In this document: in pieces, positions 9,701 through 16,188 of the stretch
How positions within the stretch are numbered: position 1 is the first letter of the stretch
How the letters are laid out: every line of letters starts with the position of its first letter
Assembly (NCBI RefSeq): GCF_051433195.1
Contig: NZ_JBHMFT010000002.1
Location: 1-64,000, forward strand
Direction: 5' to 3'
Source: Falsiroseomonas sp051433195
GTDB lineage: Bacteria > Pseudomonadota > Alphaproteobacteria > Acetobacterales > Acetobacteraceae
DNA length: 64,000 nt
Position numbers and translations under genes: made by a program
The notes under the pieces: generated by a model
Told to the model about the DNA's origin: nothing
Database searches by the model: none
The model's input: only the letters and a program-made list of their open reading frames with translations

Positions 9701-11890
9701 CTGCGCCTGACCGGCGCCGGCAGCACGGCCATGGTGACGCTGGCCGCGGTCGATGAGGGCATTTTACGAATTACCAACTTCCCCAGCCCCGACCCGGTGG
9801 AGCATTTTCTCGCCAGGCGGCGGCTCGGGCTGGATATCCGCGACGATTACGGCCGGCTGATCGCCCCTGCGGAGGGCGAGGCCGCGGTGCTGCGGCAGGG
9901 CGGCGACGACATGGGCGGCGCGGCGCTGCTGCAGGTGCCGCAGCGGCTGGTAGCGCTGTTCCAGGGGCCGGTCGCGGTCGGCGCGGATGGCTCGGCGACG
10001 GTCACGCTGGACCTGCCGGATTTCGCCGGCGAGTTGCGCCTGATGGCGGTGGCCTGGGACGGCGCCCGCATCGGCGCCGCCGCGCGGCCGATGACGGTGC
10101 GGGAACAGGTGGTGGCGGAGGCGCTGCTGCCGCGCTTCCTGGCACCGGGCGACGAGGTGCGCCTGCCGGTGCTGCTGCACAATGTCGAACTGCCGGCCGG
10201 CGATTTCCGGGTCAGCCTGACCGCGACCGGCGCCATCGAACTCGCAGGACCTGCGAGCCTCGACGTGAATCTCGCCGCCGGCGCCCGCGCCGTGCCGGCC
10301 ACCACGCTGCGCGGTGCTGTGGTGGGGCAGGGCAGGCTGCGCGTGGCGGTCAGCGGCCCCGGCGGCTTCAGCACGGTGCGGGAGGCGGAGATCACCGTCC
10401 GCTCCTCCCGCCCCGCGGTGACCGAGATCGCCGTCAGCACCCTGGCACCGGGCGCGACGGCGGCGGTGGCGCTGCCCGCCGCCCGCTTCCTGCCCGGCAC
10501 CTGGCGGGCCACGGCCAGCTGGGGCGCGCCGGTGCGGTATGACCCGATGGCGCTGCTCGGCGCCCTGCGGCGCTTTCCGCTGGACTGCGTGGAACAGGCG
10601 GCGTCCCGCGTGCTGGCGCTGTCCTATGCCCCGGCCAATGCCGACACGGCGCAGGAGGATGCGGCGCTGCTCGGGCGTTCGATCGCCTCCGTGCTCGACC
10701 GCCAGCGCTACGATGGCCGCTTCGGCTATTGGAGCGCGGAAGGCTCGGTGCAGGGCTGGGCCAGCCTCTATGCGACGGAGGCGCTGCTGCGCGCCCGTGC
10801 GGCCGGGGCGGCGGTGCCGGAGGCGGCGCTGGAGGCGGCCTTGCAGGCGGCCGATGACGATCTGGAGGATTCCGGCGATTCGGCCGAGTTCTTCGCGATC
10901 CACGCCTACCGGGTCCATGTCCTGTCGCTGGCCGGGCGAAACCGCCTCGGCGCGGCGCGGCGGCTGGCGGAGCAGTTGGAGAAGTTGCCGACGCCGCTGG
11001 CCAAGGCGCAACTCGCCGCCGCCTTCGCACGCGCCGGCGACACCGCGCGGGGCGAGGCGATCTTCGCCGCCGCCCTCGCCGATCCGGCACGGCAGGTCTG
11101 GTACGGCGATTTCGGCAGCGCGGCGCGGGATGCGCTGGCGACCGCCCTGCTGCTGCGCGAAAGCGGCGTGGCGCAGGACCGGCTGCCGGCGCTGCTGGCG
11201 CGGCTGCCCGGCGCGGAATTCACACCGGCCGTCAGCAACACCCAGGAACAGGCCTGGGCGGTCGCCGCGGCCTTCGTGCTGGGTCGCGACGGACGCCCGG
11301 CGCGGATCACGCTGGATGGGCGGGACCTGCCGGTGGCGCCGGTGGTGACGGCGCCGCTGACGGCGGCCGGCAGCGCGCGCAATCGCGGCGAGGCGCCGGT
11401 CGTGCAGGCGGTCTCCATCGCCGGCGTGCCGACCTCCCCCTTGCCGGCGGCATCCCAGGGCATGCGGGTGGCGCGGCGCTTCTTCGCGCTCGATGGCCAG
11501 CCGCTGAACCTGGACGCGCTGCGGGCGGGCACCGGCTTCGTCCTGCTGCTGGAAGCCCGCGCCACCACCAACGACCGCCACCAGGCGATGGTGATCCAGG
11601 GCCTGCCGGCGGGGTGGGAGATCGCCGGGCGGCTCGGCCCGGGCGCCGTGCCGGGCATGCCCTGGCTCGGCGAACTCACCGCGCCGGACGTGCAGCCGGC
11701 GCGTGACGACCGCTTCGCCGCGGCGCTGGACCTGACGCCGGACCAGCCCCTGGCGCGCTTCGCGGTGCGGCTGCGGGCGGTGACGGCGGGCAGCTTCGAA
11801 CTGCCGGGGATGGAGGCGCAGGACATGTACCGGCCCGGCGTCTTCGCGCGGCAGAACGTGGCGCGCATCACGGTCCTTCCGGTGGAGTGA
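6779..11890 (+). CDS. yfhM: Bacterial alpha-2-macroglobulin (YfhM-type), thioester-containing
   Basis: A 1703-residue periplasmic protease trap. A signal peptide (MSPRWLLPVLLVLAWLLPQP, then AAS) begins at the ATG at 6779, which has AGGAG just upstream. The many beta-rich macroglobulin domains fill the first two thirds; GIYRPGEVVQVGALLRD is a typical MG-domain sequence. The thioester motif is DCVEQAASR, with Cys1270 and Gln1273, followed by the helical thioester domain. Bacterial A2Ms of this class are thought to trap proteases that reach the periplasm, and they are found beside pbpC, as here. No lipobox cysteine follows the signal peptide, so it is probably soluble rather than lipid-anchored as in E. 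coli. Confidence 0.93.
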   Translation: MSPRWLLPVLLVLAWLLPQPAASFELPGLSSDASTYEQSLTRRFPAGGTAQQRSQAETRARAAESRNDWAAAAAAWEERVGAGQATADHWTALAWAQLRRTPPEANRALRAGWNAFMMVPGGEPEIPSLLVMAEALRRLDQPMWQIQALEAVVERAPQDAKQRETLAAARRAAGLLVRRITTEPDAEPARACLAFTSAPARRTDWQPQDWLRAEPALPEMSVTREGDAICVAGLPWGTTTRLVLRAGMPGEDGLRVLRDATYAIAMPNRPARIAFDNRAFVLPRGQDPRVTVATVNVTALTLKLVRVTERNLVPLMRDWRPGQAMDDWMAENLSEEMGRVVWEGRAELPATEPNRMARTALPLPEALRSAGPGMYVLVARPGDGTRRGGSASLPVLATDLGITAWQGTQGMAVQVRGFSDARVRAEVRVALLARNNDILAEAVTGADGMARFNGAVLRGAGQLAPVAVQAFSGEDFATLDLVTGAFDLSDRGAAGRPHPGALDAFLWLDRGIYRPGEVVQVGALLRDAAGQPVDLPARLRIRRPNGQVFFESVPDRVAGAAFVAPVTLSASAPVGAWTVEVLADPAAPPIGSTSFRVDAFVPERLEVSAGPVAGPLVPGEALEVPVAARFLYGAPGGGLTGTAELRLAVDPEPFPAWRGWQFGLQDESFAPDLESFEIPETDAEGRATLSLLLPQAPDTTRPLRADVSVLMAEPGGRTSGTRLSLPVRARGTLLAIRPAFEGGAVNDGAEAAFEIAAMNPAGEAIAAKLRLRLVRERPDWRIVMRERLARYETVWRDEPVDSAEIEVAPGRPARFARNLGFGRYRIEVTEPNGLAIASIRFRAGWAQAEAAEVPDRVDVAADRRAYAAGDTARLRITSPFAGRASIAVLTGTVVSVREIEVPEAGAEVEIPVDAAWGPGAHVSVTVFRPGNAPAGRPGRALGLAWIGLDPAARRLEVAIEAPPLARPRSQVAIPLRLTGAGSTAMVTLAAVDEGILRITNFPSPDPVEHFLARRRLGLDIRDDYGRLIAPAEGEAAVLRQGGDDMGGAALLQVPQRLVALFQGPVAVGADGSATVTLDLPDFAGELRLMAVAWDGARIGAAARPMTVREQVVAEALLPRFLAPGDEVRLPVLLHNVELPAGDFRVSLTATGAIELAGPASLDVNLAAGARAVPATTLRGAVVGQGRLRVAVSGPGGFSTVREAEITVRSSRPAVTEIAVSTLAPGATAAVALPAARFLPGTWRATASWGAPVRYDPMALLGALRRFPLDCVEQAASRVLALSYAPANADTAQEDAALLGRSIASVLDRQRYDGRFGYWSAEGSVQGWASLYATEALLRARAAGAAVPEAALEAALQAADDDLEDSGDSAEFFAIHAYRVHVLSLAGRNRLGAARRLAEQLEKLPTPLAKAQLAAAFARAGDTARGEAIFAAALADPARQVWYGDFGSAARDALATALLLRESGVAQDRLPALLARLPGAEFTPAVSNTQEQAWAVAAAFVLGRDGRPARITLDGRDLPVAPVVTAPLTAAGSARNRGEAPVVQAVSIAGVPTSPLPAASQGMRVARRFFALDGQPLNLDALRAGTGFVLLLEARATTNDRHQAMVIQGLPAGWEIAGRLGPGAVPGMPWLGELTAPDVQPARDDRFAAALDLTPDQPLARFAVRLRAVTAGSFELPGMEAQDMYRPGVFARQNVARITVLPVE

Positions 11891-11921
11891 GGGCGGTGCC
11901 CGGATTGCGTGGCCTCCGCGG

Positions 11922-11956
11922 CCCCCCTCACCCAACCCCCCAGGAAGGGGAGAGGG
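11922..11956. repeat. CCCCTCACCC / GGGGAGAGGG-type intergenic element
   Basis: Between the A2M stop and pbpC is a C-rich run (CCCCTCACCCAACC) followed after a few bases by GGAAGGGGAGAGGG. The arms can pair imperfectly (CCCTC with GAGGG, CCCC with GGGG). Similar elements are scattered between genes in many high-GC proteobacterial genomes. Only one copy is visible in this window, so its repetitive nature is inferred from general knowledge. Confidence 0.4.
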
Positions 11957-11998
11957 CTGCGAAGGCTTGGCGCGCAGAGCGTTCCGGACCCTGAGCCG

Positions 11999-13945
11999 AT
12001 GCGCTGGGGCCTGGGCCTGGTCATTCTGGTCGTCGCCGTCCTCGCGCTGGACCGCGCCCTGCCGCCCGACCTGTCCCGCCTCCGGGCGGGGATCGAGGTG
12101 CTGGACCGGGAGGGCCGCACCCTGTCCGCCCTGCCGGCGCCGGGCGGCATCTGGCGCCTGCCGACTGCCGCGGCCGAGGTGCCGCCGCATCTGGTGGCGA
12201 TGCTGCTGGCGGCGGAGGACCGGCGCTTCCGCTGGCATCCGGGCTTCGACCCGCTGGCGCTCGGCCGCGCCGCCTTCCAGTGGATTCGCGCCGGGCGGGT
12301 GGTCTCCGGCGGCTCGACCCTGACCATGCAGGCGGCCCGGCTGCTGGAGCCGCGCCCCCGGACCCTGCGCAGCAAGGCCGTGGAAATCCTGCGTGCGGTG
12401 CAGCTGGAGGCGCGGTTCTCCAAGGACGAAATCCTTGGCATCTGGCTGACCCTGGCGCCGCAGGGCGGCAACCTGGAGGGTCTGCGTGCCGGCTCCCTCG
12501 CCTGGTTCGGCCGCCCGCCCGGGCAGCTCGATGCCGCCGAATCGGCGCTGCTGGTGGCGCTGGCCCGGCGGCCGGAGGCGTTGCGGCCGGACCGGCACCC
12601 GGATGCGGCGCGCGCCGCCCGCGATGCCGTGCTGCGGGTCCGCGCCGCCGGGGCCGGCGGTGTCAGCGGCGCGGAGGTGGCGCTGGCGCTGGCCGCGCCG
12701 GTGCCCGCCGCCCGCCAGCCGATGCCACGCCTGGCCCCGCATCTGGCGCGCCAGGTGGCGCAGGGTGCCGCGCCGGGCAGCCGCATCGCCACGACGCTCG
12801 ACCGTGATCTGCAACGCGCGATGGAGCGCCTGGCCGAGGCGGCACTTCACGAGTTTCCGGATCGCGCGGCTCTTGCATTGGTTGTGGCGGAGACGGATTC
12901 GAGAAGCGTCCGTGCGCTGGTCGGTGGCAGCTTCGGCGTCGAAGCCCGGGCCGGGATGCTGGACCTGACGCGCGCCGTGCGCTCGCCCGGTTCCGCCCAG
13001 AAACCCTTCCTCTACGCCATGGCCTTCGAGGCCGGGCTGGCGCGGCCGGAGACGCTGGTGGCGGACCTGCCCTTCCGCTTCGGCAGCTACGCGCCGGAGA
13101 ATTTCTCCCGCGATTTCACCGGCCGCGTCACCGCCGCGGAGGCCCTGCGGCAATCGCTGAACCTGCCCGCCGTGGCGCTGCTGTCGGAACTGGGCGCGCT
13201 GCGCTACGCCGCCGCGCTGAAGGCCGCCGGCAGCCCGCCGCGCCTGGCGTCGGGTGCGGCGCCATCCCTGCCGCTGGCGCTCGGCGGCGCTGGCACGACC
13301 CTGCGCGAGTTGGTGGCGCTGTATGCGCTGCTCGGCGATGCCGGGCGGGCCGGGGCGCTGACCGCCTTGCCCGCCGCGCCCGCCGAATGGCCGGAGGTGG
13401 TGACGCCGCGCGCCGCCGCCGCGGTTGCCGGCATCCTGGTGCAACCCTTCCCGGGCGGCGGGCCGGGTGGGGTGGCGTGGAAGACCGGCACCTCCTGGGG
13501 CGGCCGGGATGCCTGGGCGCTCGGGCTGGATGCGCGGCATGTCGCGGGCGTCTGGATCGGACGGCCGGACGGCACGCCGATTCCGGGCCTGAACGGCCGC
13601 GCCGCGGCGCTGCCGGTGCTGGCGCAGGTCTTCGCCCGGCTGCCGGCCGCGCCGCGCCAGCCTTTGCAGGTTCGCGCCGCGCCGCGCCCCTTCGCCGAAG
13701 CCGCCGACCGCCTGCGCCTGCTGTTCCCCATGCCGGGCGCGGAGCTGGTGGAGGGCGCCGGCCCCGTCACCCTGCGCGCCACCGGCGGCCGCCGCCCGCT
13801 GGTCTTCCTGGTGGATGGCGCGCCGCTGCCGCACCAGCGCGCCCGGCGGGAGGCCGCCTGGACACCGCCCGGCCCGGGTTTCTACCGCGTGACGGTACTG
13901 GACGCGGATGGCATCGCGGCGGCGGCCGAGTTGCGGGTGCGCTGA
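11999..13945 (+). CDS. pbpC: Penicillin-binding protein 1C (peptidoglycan glycosyltransferase/transpeptidase)
   Basis: A 648-residue class A PBP that builds or repairs peptidoglycan at the outer face of the inner membrane. An N-terminal TM anchor (GLGLVILVVAVLALD) is followed by the GT51 domain with EDRRFRWHPGFD (catalytic Glu73) and GGSTLTMQAARLL. The transpeptidase domain has PGSAQKPFLY (Ser332, Lys335), SLN and WKTGTSWGGRD (Lys495). The tail after about residue 555 fits the PBP1C C-terminal domain. The ATG at 11999 is chosen because the TM helix begins right after it; an upstream in-frame start at 11909 would translate the intergenic repeat. It lies 108 bp downstream of the A2M gene, the conserved pair thought to defend and mend the cell wall. 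Confidence 0.93.
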   Translation: MRWGLGLVILVVAVLALDRALPPDLSRLRAGIEVLDREGRTLSALPAPGGIWRLPTAAAEVPPHLVAMLLAAEDRRFRWHPGFDPLALGRAAFQWIRAGRVVSGGSTLTMQAARLLEPRPRTLRSKAVEILRAVQLEARFSKDEILGIWLTLAPQGGNLEGLRAGSLAWFGRPPGQLDAAESALLVALARRPEALRPDRHPDAARAARDAVLRVRAAGAGGVSGAEVALALAAPVPAARQPMPRLAPHLARQVAQGAAPGSRIATTLDRDLQRAMERLAEAALHEFPDRAALALVVAETDSRSVRALVGGSFGVEARAGMLDLTRAVRSPGSAQKPFLYAMAFEAGLARPETLVADLPFRFGSYAPENFSRDFTGRVTAAEALRQSLNLPAVALLSELGALRYAAALKAAGSPPRLASGAAPSLPLALGGAGTTLRELVALYALLGDAGRAGALTALPAAPAEWPEVVTPRAAAAVAGILVQPFPGGGPGGVAWKTGTSWGGRDAWALGLDARHVAGVWIGRPDGTPIPGLNGRAAALPVLAQVFARLPAAPRQPLQVRAAPRPFAEAADRLRLLFPMPGAELVEGAGPVTLRATGGRRPLVFLVDGAPLPHQRARREAAWTPPGPGFYRVTVLDADGIAAAAELRVR

Positions 13946-13952
13946 GGCGCGT

Positions 13953-14654
13953 TCATCCCCCGCAGGCGGCCAGCGCCGCCCGCATATGCGCCGGCACCGG
14001 CGCCTCCACCCGCAGCGGCGGCTCCAGCGGGAGCGCCAGGCTGCGCGCCAGCAGGTGCAGGCCCCCGGCTTCCCCACCGCCATACATCGCATCGCCCAGG
14101 ATCGGGCAGCCGAGATGCGCGCAGTGCACCCGCAACTGGTGCGTCCGCCCGGTCTCCGGCCGCAATTCCAGCCAGACCAGCCCCGTGCCGCGCCCGAGCA
14201 CGCGCCAGGCGCTGCGCGCGGCATCGCCCTTCGGGTCCACCCGCATCCGCCAGCCCCGCGCCGCACTGCTGATTTTCCCGAGTGGCGCGTCCACCAGGCC
14301 CGACTCGCCGTCCGGGCCGCCGCGCACCACCGCCCAGTAGACCTTTTCCACCCGCCGCTCGGCGAACAGCCGGTTGAGCTGCGCGAGCATCGGCGCGGTG
14401 CGGCCCAGCACCAGCACGCCGGCGGTATCCGCATCCAGCCGATGCGCCGGCTGCGGCAGGCGCTTCTTCCCAAGGCGCAGCGCCGGCAGCCAGGCGTCGA
14501 GCGATTCGCCCTGGCGCGCCGAGACCGGCAGCCCGGCGGGCTTGTCCAGCACCAGGACCTCCGGCCCCAGATGCAGGATTCGTGCATGCAACCATGCAGG
14601 CGGTGCAATCTCCGCTTGGCGCGGCGTGCGTTGCAATGGAACCCTGGGTGGCAT
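13953..14654 (-). CDS. RluA-family pseudouridine synthase
   Basis: It isomerises uridine to pseudouridine in rRNA or tRNA. The 233-residue protein carries the family motif HRLDADTAGVLVLG with the presumed catalytic Asp74, and ETGRTHQLRVHCAHLGCPILGD near the end. It lacks an N-terminal S4 domain and is short, like RluA or TruC rather than RluC/D. It converges on pbpC with only seven bases between stops. Its ATG overlaps the ATG of the PfkB gene on the other strand (CATG at 14652-14655), leaving no room for separate promoters if both starts are right. Later TTG codons, for example residue 7, are alternative starts. The target nucleotide is unknown. Confidence 0.88.
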   Translation of the reverse strand: MPPRVPLQRTPRQAEIAPPAWLHARILHLGPEVLVLDKPAGLPVSARQGESLDAWLPALRLGKKRLPQPAHRLDADTAGVLVLGRTAPMLAQLNRLFAERRVEKVYWAVVRGGPDGESGLVDAPLGKISSAARGWRMRVDPKGDAARSAWRVLGRGTGLVWLELRPETGRTHQLRVHCAHLGCPILGDAMYGGGEAGGLHLLARSLALPLEPPLRVEAPVPAHMRAALAACGG

Positions 14655-15558
14655 GAATCAGCCTGATCTCCGAACCACCGTGATCTGCCTCGGCAGCGTC
14701 GTCATGGACCACACTTTCCTCGTGCAGGACATCGTCCAACCGCCGTCCAAGAACCGGGCCAACAGCTACAGCCTGGGCGCCGGCGGGCTGGCGGCCAATG
14801 CCTCCATCGGCGTCGCGCGCCTGGGCGGCCGCTGCATCTTCTGGGGGCGGGTGGGCGACGACCTCAATGGCGGCCCGCTGCTGGAGGCGCTGACGGCACA
14901 GGGGGTCGATGTCTCGCACTGCCACGTGGCGCCCAACGCGCGCACGCCGGTCTCCGCGGTGCTGGTGGACCCGGTGGGCGAACGCAGCATATTTTCCTAT
15001 CGCGGCGACAACCTCGGCACCGACCCGTCCTGGCTGCCGCTGCACCTGCTGGACACGGCCCACGCCTTCCTGTGCGACCCGCGCTGGCCGGAAGGCAGCG
15101 GTGCCGCGCTGGACCACGCCCGCGCCCGCGGCATCCCAACCGTGATCGATGGCGAGAAAAGCGAGACCCGCCTGCTGCTGGACCTGATCCCGCGCAGCGA
15201 CCACGCCATCTTTTCCCAGCCCGGCCTGACCAACTACGCGCCAGGCGCCCGACCGGTGGACGGGCTGCGCAAGGCGATCGCCGCCGGCTGCCGCACCGCC
15301 GCGGTGACGCGGGGGGAGAAGGGCACGCTGTGGCTGACGGCGGAGGATCCGGAGCCCCGCATCACCCCCGCCTTTCGCGTCCAGGCCACCAACACCACCG
15401 GCGCCGGGGACGTGTTCCACGGCGCCTATGCGCTGGCGATGGCGGAACGCCAGGCGGTGGCGGATGCCATGCGCTTCGCCTCCGCCGCCGGCGGCCTGCG
15501 CGCGCGCGACGGCGCGACCCCGACGCGGGAGATGGTGGAGGCGCTGCTGCGGGGCTGA
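14653..15558 (+). CDS. PfkB-family carbohydrate/nucleoside kinase
   Basis: A 301-residue ribokinase-like enzyme that phosphorylates a sugar or nucleoside alcohol with ATP. The N-terminal GAGGLAANASIGVARLGG is PfkB signature 1. NTTGAGDVFHGAYALAM near the C-terminus is signature 2, with the catalytic base Asp253. The N-terminus CLGSVVMDHTFLVQ resembles ribokinase and KDG-kinase starts. It starts at 14653, head-to-head with the pseudouridine synthase. No sugar pathway genes flank it, so the substrate is open; ribokinase, 2-keto-3-deoxygluconate kinase and sulfofructose kinase-like enzymes share these features. Confidence 0.88.
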   Translation: MNQPDLRTTVICLGSVVMDHTFLVQDIVQPPSKNRANSYSLGAGGLAANASIGVARLGGRCIFWGRVGDDLNGGPLLEALTAQGVDVSHCHVAPNARTPVSAVLVDPVGERSIFSYRGDNLGTDPSWLPLHLLDTAHAFLCDPRWPEGSGAALDHARARGIPTVIDGEKSETRLLLDLIPRSDHAIFSQPGLTNYAPGARPVDGLRKAIAAGCRTAAVTRGEKGTLWLTAEDPEPRITPAFRVQATNTTGAGDVFHGAYALAMAERQAVADAMRFASAAGGLRARDGATPTREMVEALLRG

Positions 15559-15591
15559 GGCCGATGCGGGTCTCGCATTGACCTTTAGCGC

Positions 15592-15617
15592 GGAACCTCC
15601 GGGCGCGCCTCAACGTT
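15592..15617 (+). promoter_or_regulatory. EcfG-like general-stress promoter for the response regulator
   Basis: GGAAC at 15592-15596, a 17-base spacer, then CGTT at 15614-15617. This matches the alphaproteobacterial EcfG/SigT consensus GGAAC-N16/17-CGTT exactly. Transcription would begin near 15624, about 20 bases before the ATG at 15644. The same pattern, slightly degenerate in the -10, stands before glgX and treZ nearby. Confidence 0.6.
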
Positions 15618-15643
15618 GACACAATCTGCAAAAGGAGCTGGCG

Positions 15644-16069
15644 ATGCCATCGAGCGGCGCGCGGACCGTCCTGGTCGTCGAGGATGAGGACATCATCGCC
15701 ATGGCAGCTGGCGAGGCGCTGCAAGGTTCCGGCTTCCGCGTCTGCGGCACCGCCGATTCCGAGGCCACGGCCCTGCAACTGGCGGCCCAGCACGACCCGG
15801 AATTCGCCGTGGTGGACCTGCATCTCGGCGGGGTGCAGAGCGGGTTGCGCATCGGCCGCACGCTGGTGGCCCGCGGTGTCTCGGTGCTCTACGCCACCGG
15901 CCATGGCTCCACCTGGCGGCAGGAGATGGAGGATACCGGTGCCCGCGGCTGCCTCACCAAGCCCTATGAGCCCGCCGAGGTCCCCGCCGCGTTGATGGTG
16001 CTGGAGCGCCTGCGGGCCGGCGAGACGGTGCGCCGCCTGCCGCCCGACATGCACCTGTTCGTCGATTGA
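15644..16069 (+). CDS. Single-domain response regulator (receiver only), FATGUY-like
   Basis: A 141-residue receiver with no output domain; it would pass or drain phosphoryl groups between kinases. The acidic pocket is VVEDED near residues 11-16, the phospho-acceptor is Asp58 in FAVVDLHLGG, and the conserved lysine sits in CLTKPYEP. The segment VLYATGHGSTW resembles the FATGY motif of alphaproteobacterial FATGUY regulators, several of which serve the general stress response. The ribosome site AAAGGAGCTGGCG is strong. An exact EcfG-type promoter lies upstream. It is a lone gene converging on glgX; two orphan HWE/HisKA_2 kinases elsewhere in the window are possible partners. Confidence 0.88.
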   Translation: MPSSGARTVLVVEDEDIIAMAAGEALQGSGFRVCGTADSEATALQLAAQHDPEFAVVDLHLGGVQSGLRIGRTLVARGVSVLYATGHGSTWRQEMEDTGARGCLTKPYEPAEVPAALMVLERLRAGETVRRLPPDMHLFVD

Positions 16070-16145
16070 GGACAATTCTCCGCGGATCATGACTGATCCG
16101 CCCCCATGCGCCGGCGCTTCGCTTGGCTGCGCCGCAGGGGCGGCG

Positions 16146-16179
16146 GCGGCCATTCGGCCGCTCGCCCGCCGGAGCGGGC
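16146..16179. terminator. Tandem hairpins between convergent response regulator and glgX
   Basis: In the 119-bp convergent gap, GCGGCC-ATTC-GGCCGC (16146-16161) and GCCCGC-CGGA-GCGGGC (16164-16179) form two adjacent perfect 6-bp stems with 4-base loops. There is no T run on either strand, so they are weak as classical intrinsic terminators, but the position between two stop codons suits a bidirectional terminator. Confidence 0.4.
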
Positions 16180-16188
16180 CTTGGGCCC

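Noticed and set aside
9764..14608. 1614-residue minus-strand open frame opposite A2M and pbpC
   Set aside because: It is composed of low-complexity Arg/Gly/Gln sequence and spans two real genes with clear catalytic motifs on the plus strand.
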